Shown here piece by piece: positions 1 to 14,200 of a stretch of 64,000 nt of DNA; the stretch's first letter is position 1; each line of letters begins with the position of its first letter. The notes below the pieces were generated by a model. It was given only the letters and a program-made list of their open reading frames with translations. It did not search any database and was not told the origin of the DNA. The stretch spans positions 31,181,937 through 31,245,936 of the forward strand of contig OY855905.1 in NCBI GenBank assembly GCA_963693305.1, read 5' to 3'. A program made the position numbers and the translations under genes. The stretch is from Meandrina meandrites. Taxonomy: Eukaryota > Cnidaria > Anthozoa > Scleractinia > Meandrinidae.

Positions 1-194
1 TGCCATCTACAGAGGGGCACTGGTTGGTTTACAGTTTAGACATATTTATTTAATGAAATGTGAAACTTTGAATATCCACTTGGATGCTCTCCTAGCTTTC
101 AAGATGTTCTGTTTGGTTCTGTTTTTTATTTTTTAACCAGAAACTACATTTGTAGAATGCAGCTTCTTACTGATCACTTACTGTTTTTCCCAAG

Positions 195-2221
195 GTGAAG
201 GTCAACAGCTAGTGAAACTTGCTGCTGTAAACAGCAGACCAAGATCAAGTCAGGAAAGAAAGCAAAGTCCTCCAGTTGTTACAATAACAGACCTGGAGCA
301 TAAACTAAGGAAGAAGGTAATAAAATAAGATGTGTTTTTGTGACATATGCATTTGTGCATAATTATAAGAAGTATATACACTTGTATTGTAAAATTTTAA
401 AAATGACCTCAATTGATAAAAATGGCAAATTTCTGAATAAATATATTCTTAATAATTTCAGATGATTGAAAATCATGGCAACATTAGCCGTGCCTTTGCA
501 GCATTTGACAGACGTGGTGATGGTTTTGTTACCTTGGATGAACTCAAAAGAGTGCTATTTAACTTTGCCTTTCCCATGTCAGACAAGTTGTTTGTGGAGC
601 TGATGGACAGGTATGAAAAACATAATAATTATTATTGGACTATCACAGGCAGCCCAAGCTCACGTTTCGAGCGGTTGGTAGGTATAAATTGATGTTGCAT
701 ATTATGAACACTAGACCGTTGAGAATATTATAAGGCTTTGTATGGGATTTGGGTCGATTTTGGCCGTATTTATGCTTAAAATACAGTAAATATACAAAAT
801 AAACTTACTTTTGCCATTTGCTGTGTCCTTTTGCCTGTTTTGCGTCTTGAAGTGGTGTTTTAGTCGATTTTTCTCTTCCCTGTTCCTTCCTTCCTAAGAC
901 GGAGTCAAGGCGAAACACTGCCATAGCGATCGATCCGCGATCGAGCGGCGGTTTTTAGCCTGAAAATCGGTCCCAACAGCGTCTTTTCCTTTCTCACGTA
1001 AAGGTCGTTAGCTCTCCTCCTCCCACGAATCCACAGCTTTGGAAAATCTCAATGCATACCCTTTGAAATAAACCGATGTCCACGATTAATACATAGGTTT
1101 CGGAGGTCTGCAATTCCTGTGTAATTCGAAGTTGACACGACCGTTTCAAACTAGGCCTAGTGGCCTGGCCTGGTGTCAAATCCACATACGTCCACGGGAG
1201 GGAAGGTAAAAATTACTTAGAAAGTTTCGGATTGCGACTAAGTAATTTTTACCTTCCCTCCCGTGGACGTATGTGGATTTGACACCAGGCCAGGCCGCTA
1301 GGCCTAGTTTGTAACGGTCGTGTCAACTTCGAATTACACAAGAATTGCAGACCTCTGAAACCTATGGATTAGTCGTGGAAATCGGTTTATTTCAAAGGGT
1401 ATGCATTGAGATTTTCCAAAGCTGTGGATTCGTGGGAGGAGGAGAGCTAACAACCTTTACGTGAGAAAGGAAAAGACGCTGTTGGGACCGATTTTCGGGC
1501 TAAAAATCGCCGCTCGATCGCGGATCGATCGCCATGGCAGTGTTTCGCCTTGACTCCGTCTTAGGAAGGAAGGAACAGGGAAGAGAAAAATCGACTAAAA
1601 CACCACTTCAAGACGCAAAACAGGCAAAAGGACACAGCAAATGGCAAAAGTAAGTTTATTTTGTATATTTACTGTATTTTAAACATAAATACGGCCAAAA
1701 TGGACCCAAATCCCATACAAAGCCTTATAACATTCTCAACGGTCTAGTGTTACGCAACACCAATTTATACCCACCAACCGCTCGAAACGTGAGCTTGGGC
1801 TGCCTGTGGGACTATAAGAAATGGGTTGCCCTAGCCTGTACCATAAATGTACCATTTATAGTGAAAAGAAGATGGGTGGGAATTTTTGCATTTGACTTCT
1901 CCCAGCCTAGATGGGGTTCTAGTGTATCCCAGGAAATGTAACCTTCCAGCAATTTGTCAGCAAATTATGTATCACATAGATGCTGTAGCCAGTGTCGCGC
2001 TTTGGAGGATTATTAAACATTAATTTAATTAAATCCCAGGGTATTATCATCAGTTAAGAGTTTTTTGTACCTCACAAAAGGCTTACATTGTTTTGTGCAT
2101 TAATTTTCAGGTGTGGAATTCGTGCCAATCACAAGATATCTTATGAGCAGTTCCTTGAAAAGTTCCAGATGCCAGTGACAAAGGGAAATGGACAAACTAT
2201 TCCAATCAAACCCAGTCATAA
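195..2221 (+). CDS. EFCAB6-like exons 1-3: first EF-hand pair
   Basis: Exon 1 (195-316) encodes a polar linker ending TDLEHKLRKK. Exon 2 (462-610) carries the first EF-hand with loop DRRGDGFVTLDE: Asp at 1 and 5, Gly at 6, Glu at 12, so calcium binding is plausible although position 3 is Arg. Exon 3 (2111-2221) carries the second, loop-degenerate half (KISYEQFLEKFQ). The exon 2/3 junction splits an Arg codon (phase 2, LMDR/CG), a junction repeated in later EF pairs. The 1.5-kb intron between exons 2 and 3 holds a long foldback element. Confidence 0.85.
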
Positions 2222-5200
2222 GTATGTTGATCAGTTAAGTTATTAAAAAAAAAGAATTAAGCAGAATGTGTTTGGTGTTGTAATTGAGCTTGTTCGACTT
2301 TGCATTTGTGCAGATATAATCCAGTCCGTGAAGCAGAGCAAATGCCAACTACAGATGACATATGGAAATTGCTCCATTCCAAGATCATGAACAGTTTTTC
2401 ATCTGTCAAACAGGCATTTCTCGTTTTTGATGATGTAAGTGACCATTGACATTGTATTAATTACATAAAATTGAGTGACTAGACTGCTTGTGCAACTGTT
2501 TCATACACTCAAGGAAAAATTGAAGCTTTGCAGCTGTCAAATATGAATTTTAAGCTTGAGAGAAGATCACATAACACATGATAGTACTGAGAAAAGAAGG
2601 AGCTTTATAAAATTCTCAAAGAAATATGTGACAGCCAGTGTACCAAGTCAAATTTTAGCTTATTTCTTAAATAGTGCTTGTCATAGCAACATCAACTTAT
2701 TTTTTTGTTTTACAGAATAAAGATGGCCGAGTCACCAAACGCGACTTCAGACGTGTGCTGGAAAGCTTCTGTTTCCGTATGAGCCAGCAGCAGTTTCATG
2801 AACTGATGGCTAAGATTGATCCGTACAATAAAGGTTATGTGTCGTACTTGGATTTCCTGGACAGATTTGAGCAACGAGAAACTGAGGTACATGGATTAAC
2901 ATTATTTTACTTTCCAACTGCATTAGAACATTTCATTTCCTCTGGTACATGTCATGTCTGATCTACAAAACAAATGTAATTGTATAATATGTTACAGTAA
3001 CTGCGGAAATGTTACTTCTGTTACTCGGCAGGGGTTTCAATAAAATTTGAAGTAGGCAGCTAGTTCGAATAGAGTAGCCGACTGCATCAACAAGGTTTGA
3101 AAGGATCTTTCTCTAGTTTCTTCAATTTAGGGGGAAAAGTAGCCGACTTCGCCGAGCAAAGTTGCCGACACTTTTCGTCGGCCGTCGGTGCTTATTGAAA
3201 GCACTGCTCGGGGTGCAGTATATAAGTCTAGTCAAGTGAGACCAACTATTAGTCTTGTAGATAACATGCACCCCGAATTTTGAAACAAACATTGGTGCAA
3301 ATAGCTTATCTCTTCAACTTGTTCTTTTCAGGGTGCACATCCATGGTTGATGTCAGATCATTCACCAAAAAGTGTTTCCCCACCTGCTGTCATGGCTTGG
3401 TCGGCTGTAAGTTTCTTTATTATTTGATCACCAACGGATAGTAAATGGCTTGCGTGAGCACATGAGACTTTAAACAGAAGTGACCCTGGATACACTTGAA
3501 GTGTAAGGCAAAAGAGTTAGGTCCTGTTGGATTTAGACTTCACTGAAGACCCTGATATCAGGCAAATCATCCAATTTTGGGCACATGTGTTTGTGATTAT
3601 TTTGATCATGACTTGAATGCTTTGAGATAAAAAAAATACTTAAATTACAAAAAGGTTTACTAAATAGGTAAATTAATACCCTGGTTCTTCTTTAAATAGG
3701 GAGCATATAAGCACACTTAGACATCATTGAATGACAGAGGGCAACTAGAAATTGATGTTGTTGCTATTTACCACACATTCCCCAGGGTTCGCACAGTCTT
3801 GAAAAGTCCTTGAATTTTAGGGGGAGTCCTTGAAAAGTCCTTGAATTCCATTTTTCCTTGAAAAGTCATTGAATTTCTGTGTAAGTCCTTGAAAAGTCCT
3901 TGAATTTTCTTCAACTTTAAATGTAGAGGCATCAAAACCAATTTTGCTGTGCATAGACTGATTTTCTTTTCCTGTGCAAAGTAACTTCAAACACTGTAAA
4001 ACACGGTTGTAAAAGCAGTTAATAACGAGAAAAGACAAGTGAACTGAGAAATGTAGAGAAGGAGGTGGAGCAAACACTTGAAGCCTTAGAAACCTGTTAG
4101 CTTGGACTGGGAATGTTGCCTTTATATATCATCTGCGAAAATACGTTCCTGGTAGGTGGTCCTTGAAAATTCAATTTGGTCCTTGATAAGTCCTTGAAAA
4201 GTCCTGGAAAAATGGTTGCGATTTTTTGTATGAACCCTGTTCCCTATCAACGTGATCTTTTCTACAAATTAATCTTACTAATCATTTTATTTTTAGGTGG
4301 AAGACATCTTACGGGGGAAGATAACAGATAATTGGAAGGCAATTGCCACAGCATACCTTGGTGTTGATGGCGACAGAGATGGGTCCATATCACGAGATGA
4401 GCTGAAATACCTTCTTGAGAAATACTGCCTTCCAGTGTCTGAAGATCATTTTGATTTGTAAGTCACACACATGCCAATAATAAGTTAATGTACATGCACA
4501 TGCAATAATTTTAATAGACCTGGTGCGAGATAAGCACAAGACCTGGTTGTTGATTTGACTCCCATCATATAATGTTTGTCAAAGATCTCTAAAGAACTGT
4601 ACTTTCGTGTTTGGTCTGGTCTGGTCTTGTGCTTGTGGTCATGGCAATTGTGAACATCCTTGTGGCTATATATGCTTGTGCTTACTGTGCTTATCTCACA
4701 GTTGTGAACCAAGCTCTAAAATTTGGGTAACAATGTCATGAAACGGTGCTTGAATGAGAAATTCACAGATGCAATTTTTGTCCATCATCCAAAAATTACC
4801 TTCCTCTCTTACTGATGCATGTAATATCCAATGATTTTCAGGATGTGGAGTCGTGTTGATGAAAATGCAGATGGAACTGTTGATTTTCAAGAGTTTCTTA
4901 GCAAACTGGTAAGTAGGCGAACGTTTATAGTACGCTATACACTGTATAATTCCTAGCCAATTATATATTTTTGAAAGCCATTGCCGAACATGCAGTTCAA
5001 ACGCCACTTAAAATTCATAAATGATTGAATGTTTTGATAACTGTTTAGGGTGTTGACATTGTTGGAGGAGACATTAATGGTTTGAGCACAAGAATCCATG
5101 ATGAAAGTGAAGCAAAAGCACAGTTTATGAAACAGGACCAGACTACAAGGTAAAGTTCTCTTGTTTGCAGGGAACAGGTAGCACAGTCCATCAATGATAT

Positions 5201-8200
5201 ACTTTGGAACATGTATCTTACAAGACATTTTAGTTTGTAGAAATTTTTTTTATTATCCAACTTCACTTGGTAGAGTACAAATAACGCAAGAAACGAGTAG
5301 AAATATCTCACGATATCTGTACTCCAGGATACCGGTTAAACAGGTTATGCGTGGTCCTCTTATTTCTCGTAAGTGCGCGTAACACAAAGAAACCGTGGTT
5401 CAAAATCTCCATTTCAGGACAGAAACACGTTGTTTAATAAATCTCTTAATAGTTTCTTTTCCCGAAATGCTGACTTTCCATCATTTTTTGGTCTTTCGCA
5501 TAGTCAGGACGAATGAGAGGACTGCACAGAACCTGTAAAACCGGTCTTGTGGAGTACAAATATCGTGAGATATTTGTACTCATTTCGCGCGTTATTTGTA
5601 CAGCAGGAAGCGGAGTTGGGCAATTAGTAGCTAATTAGTCACTGTTAGTGAGGGGCTGACAGCCAAAGAAAAGGAGCTGAACGCTCATACATGCACACAT
5701 TTAGTTTTACAAAGATGAGTTGCATACATGTTCTTGTCTTTTTTTGGCACTTCCTCTTCATCAATTATTGTTGCTTTTAATAGACTGGAGCTGGCAGAAG
5801 AGAGGGCGCTGAGTCTTACAGGTCAAAAAACAGCCAATGAATGCATGGATATCCTCAAGGTAATTACAAGCTAAATCTCAGTTCACAATATATCTTACAC
5901 GTAATGGCTAGAAGTCTACAACAACTGAAAAGATATGTTTACCAGTAAGTTAAACGAAACGTCTTCATCTTCAGGAATACATCGCTCAGAGGTCTCCAGA
6001 CTTCAGGAAAACGTTTGTCAAATTTGACAGCGATGGAGATGGGAAAATTTCAAGAAAAGAATTCAGATTGGTATGTATCAAATACAACAGACTGTGCTTT
6101 ACTTGTATTCTTTCTTTTTTTCTCAACGCCAATCTTAGTTAGCTTATACTCAAGGAATCTTGCTTACTGTACTGTCTAGTTTAAATTATTTAATAAGGTC
6201 TGTTAAATTAGAGTGATAAAATTCATTTCTTTCTTTCCTTTCACAGGTTTTAGACAGTCTTGGTTTATACATGACAGATGATCAATTTCGCATTTTGAGT
6301 GCCAGGTAACGTCAACATAAATTCAGATGGAAAGTGAGATTCAAATCGCTAGATGCTAAATTAATTGCGGCAACAATGTGCGTGTACTTTCGCAAAAAAC
6401 CTTCAAGTTTATGTTCTTAACGTCTGCAACACTTCTGATCATTGTTTTCTTTGGCACATGAGAAAACACCAAGCTTTTAATTTAGTTTTCATGCCTGACC
6501 TGCCACTGAATCACTGTTGTCATTCTGAAATCAAACGACTCTTATAGTGTTTACCACTCAGTCACGTACTATACTCATTTTTGGCTTCCTGAAATTTTTT
6601 TGTATACATCATTTCAAGCCATTTGGAGATTTGCACAGTTAAGGAATGGCAGTGAAATGATTGTATTATTGTTTGCTTTCAGGCTGGGATTTCACAAAGG
6701 AAAGCTCTCCTACATGGAATTCCTGGACAACTTTCAGGATCGTCGCTCATTTGGTGTGGGAGAGAGAGTGACCGAATATCCTAGCCATAGGTATTAAAGA
6801 TTTTTTGTTGTTTGTTATGTATATTTTTGCTTATTTCGTTGTGTTGTGTCATATACCTTAGCATTGCCTTACTGTATTCTTTCTTTTCTCAGATACAACT
6901 TGCCGGTGCCTCAGGAAGATAGCATGAAAGCAAGTGTTGTGGAAGCCAGATTGAGAACTAAACTCAGGGAGAGCTTTCAGGCAAGAGAACAAAATGTTCT
7001 AGTTGTTAAATTCAGCCTGAAGTATGTGACACTCGAGAAAACAAAAACGGCTGACGTTTCTTCCAAGCCTGCGAGAAAGCTTTCTTGGGGGTGCTGGTGC
7101 CTCCCAGCTAGTTCCTTCAAAGCGAACAAGTATCACATCAAAAGTGCTTATAGTTATAACTTAACTTGGCTTTGCTCTAGCTACAAGTTTTGATCAAAGT
7201 TACGTTTATCGTAAGTGACCAATCTCAACAAGCGCAGCAAACCCAAAGTGACCAGTGAAAGCGCGGGAAAATATGCCTTACGCAATTCACGAAAACCTTT
7301 GACCCTCAACATCCAGAAAGTATATGTTCGTTGGTTCTTCGAAGCTTTCTTTTTTTACGTATGTTGAATTTTCCTTCTTTCTCACGCAGGATTTACGTGC
7401 AGCGTTCCAGAAGATCGATTATGATCGCAATGGTTTGATAACTAGACCGGAATTCAGGCGAATCCTGGACTCGTTCATGTTCTTACTGTCGGACGAGGAG
7501 TTTGACAAGCTCATGTTGAACCTCGGTATACAGAAAGGAGCTAAGCTGAATTACAGAGAATTCCTGAAAAGGTTTGAGCACGTGGAGACTGTCGAAGAAG
7601 GACATCCTTGGCTGTATTCTACTCACTGGTAATCAAAGCAAGCTTAACCCTTTTTTAAGCCCCAATATCAGCATGCAAATTCTCCTTGACTGATCTTAAT
7701 ACATTCAATCAATCAATCAACTTTATTAAAAGAGGGTAACGGCAAACAGTAAAACTACTGACAAACAAGTGGCCCTCGGATTACAAATTACAACTACATA
7801 ATATATACAATTGGAAATTTGAATTAAAATATTATAACATACAATTAAAAATTTCTAAAAATAGGGATTAAGAATTAAAAAACTGTAAAATGATGAATGT
7901 CCTTAAGGCTAGATGTGTAAAAATCAATTAGGCCAGTTTTCTTATAGTATAAGTTGGGAGAATTTGTTAAAAGATCAAAACAATTTCCCTTAAGTGATCA
8001 TTTTATTAATTCTCATAACCTTTTCTCTTGATAAAGTATTAATACTGTGAGGAGAAATTTGATGTTGGTCCCTCTTGGGACTTAACGTTAAGGGGCTTTT
8101 AATGTGAAATATCGTTTGTGTCATTTTCCACCTCTTTTCTGTATGCGTGATCTGAGTCTATAGAGGTCTCTTTTCGTATTTTATTCTTAGCTGTTGAGGT

Positions 8201-11200
8201 AAATTGCAGTATATTAACCGAACGTTTATAGTTTTGTGCTGTCTATGGAATGGAGCAAAACTGTTTTCTTTTGAACAGTGCATTCTCTGAAAGTCTGAAA
8301 ACCTGCGGTATTGATCTCTGTTGCTACTCGCGTTTTAGTAGCTGTCTTTATCTGAATTTTAAAAAGTTTGAAAAAAGGAAAATAGTCTTCATCTAGATAT
8401 TTGTAACCGATTTGCCAACATGTGTATTGATTTCCTTCTTCAGCTTCAATGAAACACAAGATATGAATTACCTTAGCGCCGAGCAAGCAGACCAAATCAT
8501 CAAAAGAAAAGCTTGGGAACAGAACGAGGACTTGTCGAAAGCTTTCTTGGCTTTTGACCGCGATGGGAATGGAATTGTTACCAAGAAAGAACTCAGGAAA
8601 GTGCTGTACCAGTTCCAGATTCCTCTCAACAAAGAAGAGTTCAAGAAACTGTGGGATAAGTAAGGACAAGTTCTCAAACATACTTTCTATTCGTTAGTAA
8701 GCTCCATGTTCACGTATTGTGCCGAACAAGTAAATTGATTTTTTTAAGGGGTCGGGTGGGCATCATCTCTTTCCTTTGTTACCCAAAGAAAGAGTGTGTA
8801 TATCTGGCTTTATCCTGTAGAACGTTCTCTTCACCTGACCTCTGACTTGATGATAGCATCCTCTTTCAAAAAAGCTCCCTGCCCCGTCGCTCCGTCTTCC
8901 CCTTCCCCTCACTCTCCTCTTCCTTCTTCCCCCTTTCCTCCCACTTCCCGCACGCTGCACTTCTTGTCATATCGCCAAAGCAGCCAACAAATCACTGGTT
9001 GCTCATCTAGATTTGTGTTGTTCAATCTGTTTACAAAGGTATGACACTGATAAGAATGGCTATGTTGATCATCGCGAGTTCTTAGCCAAGCTAGGAGGGG
9101 AGCTGGCACCTGGCGACATTCATGGCCCCAGTACACTGATAGCTGAACAGAGCCAGCAGGTCATGGAGAGTATGTACCAAAAACAACAGGTACGCCAGTT
9201 TATAATCTATTCGATCAGTCGAGATCATTTTAATCAAAAGAAACCTTAAAATAATAGTTCACTGAGTTTGAAGAATTTTTTCGCTGTTTCATTAGGACAT
9301 GCATATGGCTGCCACGTGGAATCAAGCCCAGGCCGCCTCCTTTTTATCAGCGCTTGAAGTTGAACAGCAGCTGAGGTGAGTTCCAGCCACGCATGCTCCG
9401 TACTCTGCTCAATATGCGCAAGTCAGATATTGTTCAAACAGCTCAGTACTATTTACAGTCAGCTTCCGTGTTGTGAATAACTTACAATAACGGACTTGCA
9501 TATGCCGGGTAAAGAAGCTGCCTGCAAATTTATAGATAAAGATAAATAGTTTGAAATGTAATGTTTCACAGACAAATTTCACAAACAAATAATTTCCATC
9601 CCAAAACAACATAAAAGCTAAAAAGTTATCTCTCCTTTCTTCACACTGACTGACTGGAACGTAACTCCCGCTCTTAAGGAGTCTTGCTATTACGGACACC
9701 AAATCGCGGTTCTGATGGTGTGTAATTTACAACGGAAGTTGACTGTTGACGGGATTTTTAGTGACTTGTTAGACTAAAACCTAACCCAATCAGAAACGAA
9801 AAGCAATAATACGCAACATACGCCAAGCCAAAAAAGTCACGCAAGCCAAAGATTAGCATCGCGTTGGGTTTTGAATCTGATTAGTCGGAAAAAAAGTCAC
9901 GTCCGCCTTGATTGGTCAGCAGACTACATGGTTTCTTAAACCAATTTGAATTAAAATTTTCTTCTTTTGTTATAGGGATCGTTTTCGTGATGGCTACGAA
10001 AGCTTAAGGAAAGCGTTCGAGACGGTCGACACCAACAAGGATGGCTACATATCAAGGAATGAACTACAGAAAGTCCTGTTTGACTTCCACTACTTCCTGG
10101 ATGACGTGCAACTCAATATTCTACTGGACAGGTCTGTCTCGGCAACTGAATGAATCACAATACTAACTCACAAATCTTTTTAGCTGGAAGTTTTCTTTTT
10201 AGAAAGTGTTTCTGACATGTAACTGTCACTCATGTGTTGTTCAGGTGTGGACTGTCCCATAAGAACAAGCTGTCATATGAGAAATTCCTCAGCGCGTTCC
10301 AGGATAACAGACATGCTGGTTACGGTCGCGTCACACTGGACACGCCAGGCAAAGCCGTCACGCCAGTGGTGTTTGAGAGGCACGAATCGCTAACCCCAGA
10401 TGCCGCCATCAACAGACTAAGGAACAAAATCGGGGAAAATCCTGAAACTATCCAAAGAGTAAGCAATTGAACCACTGACTTGTTATGTTATTTTAGGTAG
10501 CGTTCCTTTTAACCAATCTAAATCCGGATTTTGCGATCGAATTTGAGATTTCCCGTTCCATTCATGGACAAACCAATCTTAGATTGCAATCCAAACAATC
10601 CACCTCCGGAGGTGGATTGTTCAGATTGGTAACCAAAACTGGTTTTAGATTTTCGTTCCATTTTCTCCATTTGAGCGAACTCTGTTCCAGATTATATCGC
10701 CTGGTCACTCAGCTCGGCACACGGCAAAACATGGCGGATGAATGGGAAATTCCACTAGCTTCAGGTAAGAGTCATGAAGCGTGGTTTTGACTCCTATTTA
10801 TTGAGGAAAATAACTTAAAACCAGTGAAATTTCCAATTTATGTTTCATTTACAAGTTTAGAATCTGCATACATTTGAAAAAATATGGAGCTCTTACGAAA
10901 ACACGTTTTTTTTTGCAGTTCTCGAGTTCTCGACAATCGACCCTGGCCCTCTGCTGTTGGCAACATATCAGACAGCATTGCAAGTAAAATGGTCGCGACC
11001 AGAAGTACTCTTTCTTCTTTCTCTATACAAGGAAAAGGAAAACCTTTTCAAGGACAAAAAGTCGAAGAAAAAAACCTTGTGGGAGGAAATATCAAAGGAT
11101 ATGCAAGAGAAAGGGTATGGCTACTCTGGTGCACAATGTGAAACGAAGTTCAAGAACTTAAAACAAAATTTTACAAAAACCGTGGACCACAATAACCAGA

Positions 11201-14200
11201 CTGGGAACGATAAAAAGACCTGCCCGTATTTTGAGGAGCTTAGTGATATTTTTGGCATGTCACCTGCTGTAAAACCAGTGGCCGTTTGCTCCAACAGAGC
11301 CGGTACTTCTGGTGCAGACCTCACCGTTGCAAGTTCAAGTTCGCAGTCTCGGGAGTCAGTAGCATCTTCAATTGCAGCGGAAGGATCGTCTTCAGACACT
11401 GAAGTAACTCCACGTAAAGAGAGAAGAAGGTCCAGTGCCAAACGGGCATTACAAAGTAAGGAGAGTCTCGTTGATCTTTTCAAAGAGTACCAACGAGAGC
11501 AAAGGGAAAAAGAAGAGGAGAGGGAGAAAAATCTCAGGGACATGCACCGGGCAAAAATGCAAAGATTTGACAGGTTGTTGGAGCTTTATGAAAAGGACAT
11601 TTCCAAATAAGACAGAAATGAAACGAATCATGTTGAGTTCTTTGATTTGTTTATTATAAACTTCTGAAAATAGGAATGTAAATTGTTATGCATATTTACA
11701 AACTGGAAATTATTTATTCATTGTTATGCATATTTACAGACTGGAAATTATTTATTCATTGTTATGCATATTTACAGACTGGAAATTATTTACGTATTGT
11801 TGGTATACATGTATTTAATCTTGAGATATTTATTGAAATATTTTCGAACAGCAAATTATATGGAAATTTGTTTTCAAAGAAGAAATAATTTACTTACATT
11901 AAAATATTGTTATAAAATATTTTTATACAGCATGTCCTGTAATATTTGACAAATATTAACTTAAATAAAAGGACAGGAATTTCTATTTATGGTGGAGAGC
12001 TTGTTGAGTTTGATACAGTTGTGCACCCTGTCACTGTACAATATTCACTTCATGGTTTAAAATCAGTATCAGATAATATATCGTGTCCAGCTGGATATTT
12101 ATCATCAAAATTTGATATTTTCATATCTGAATTTTCTTCGATTTTTCCAAAGCTCTGAAAATTAACTCCCTCTTACTTCTGACTTTCTTTATTTATGCTC
12201 CCATCAATGTAACCATGCCCCCCCCCCCCCCCCCCAACCCCGGTACTATGCAGGGATTAGCAGGGCATTAGGTACATACACTGTGCCCTGGTATTCGGGG
12301 CATTAGCTTTTTTGGAACGTAACTGTGTGCTACTTTGAGCAGGGATTAGGCCAGGATTAGATTTGAAAACCACTGAACTTTTTCATGTCCACAGTTATTA
12401 CACAAGGTCCAGTTGAGCAAGCGACAATTGCTGTGAAGCGATAAATTATTCAAGGTATGTTTTTTCATTGTTTGGTAGAAACAATGCCTTTTAATTCCTC
12501 ATGACGTGTCATGAATTGCCTTTAAGCGTATTGGCTTGGTACTGATTTTTTTTGATTGAAGTGTGTGCAAATTATAACATGTTAATCGCCAGTATCTTTG
12601 AAAGTAGATTTAATTTTATATATTTTTTATATGATTCTAGCAAAGGGAGGGGGATTAGACATTCTGAGATGCCCCCGCATAGTGGGCATTAGGTCCCATC
12701 AGAAATGGCAAATGCCCAATCCCTGACTAATCCCTGGGGTTGGGGGGGGGGGGGGGGTACCTTGACTGGTGCATTAACCATGCCAAAGAAATTAATTGGA
12801 GGGTTATAAAATAAACAAACCCCTCTCTGGTTTGCTTGTATATCAGTGGATACTTCCCTACCCAGATTGAAATATTGTCCTTAAAATTTCACAGTTGCTT
12901 TTGAAGCTTCATTTCCCAGTTAACTGTTCTGGGGGAGTTTACTTATTTACTTTATGTCCCATATATACATAATTTTTATACTCCAGATAGGCAAAAAGGC
13001 AATGGAAAACTCTAGCAAATCATGTCCATGATTTCTGCTCGCTTTCGCACAGCATTCTCATCATTAACAAAAATATTAACAAAGTTATTAGCATCATCAT
13101 CATCACTTAGAGGTTCAAGGAAATCCTCTATTTCATCCTTTGAGTAAATGCAGAAATTGTGGAGTGTGCATGCTGCTGTAACTAAAATTGGTAAAAACCT
13201 GGTTCTGTCAATATCAACCATGACTTTCAACTTTCTGAACCTCCCCTTCAAAAGACCTATGCTACGTTCAATGACCATCCGTTTTGAGCTTAGACGATGG
13301 GTAAAACGCCTCTGCTGAGCGGTGAGATGGCCATTGTCCTTAAATCCTGTAAGTAACCAGGTTTTCAAAGGATATGCTGCATCTCCAATAATGTACGTTT
13401 GTCCTGGAAAGATGTCATCTGTTCTCGCCTCTGCATCATGAAATAAAGGGCTGTTTCGAAGAACGCGTGCATCGTGAGCTGCTCCAGGCCAGCCACAGTA
13501 AACATCAGTAAATACCATATCAGCGTCACACACTACCTGAAGCTGCATTGAATGAAACCCTTTTCTGTTAATGTAATGTTCATGATGATCCCTTGGGGCT
13601 TTGATGGGGATATGCGTGCCATCAATGGCTCCTATACATCGAGGTAAGCCATTGTGCTCACTGAAACCTTCAATGGCTTGCAACAGCCTGTCTCCAGACG
13701 GCCACCGGATGAAAGAGGGAGCAACGTGGTTCACGAGTGCCTTGCATATTCTCGTGGTGACTCTGAACACGGTTGAACGTGTCACGTTAAATCGGTCTGA
13801 TACTGACCTGATGCACTCTGGATTTCCAAGGTACCAAAGCGTTAACAGCAGCTGTTTTTCAATTTCAACGGTAGGACGACCTCTTTCCCTGGGTATAGGG
13901 ATCTCCGGGCAGTTCCCCAGAAGCTCGACAAGTTTTTGGGCCGTTGGTCTTGAAAGCCTGAAATGCTGTCGAAAGGACAAATCTGACATTTGAGGAACTA
14001 TTCCCTCGACGAAGTTCTCCGTCCGAATTTCAGTATTTCTACAACTTTTTTCGTGCTCCTCAAGAATAAGAAACATCAGGAAGTCATCTCCTTTATCGTG
14101 AATTTCTTCGCCAGGATATTCGTCATTAAAAAGCTCTTCCAGCAAACAGAAAAAGCTTAGTGGCGCTCGGCGAAATCCTTTTTGTTCCGCCATCTTTGTT

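Noticed and set aside
8226..8681. 151-codon minus-strand open frame across EFCAB6-like exon 16
   Set aside because: It overlaps a well-supported EF-hand exon on the other strand and has no recognisable motif.
11121..11543. 140-codon open frame on the minus strand opposite the Harbinger Myb/SANT gene
   Set aside because: It is the antisense shadow of a gene with clear domain, splice and context support.
13601..13993. 130-codon open frame on + inside the Harbinger nuclease
   Set aside because: Antisense shadow of the conserved DDE domain.
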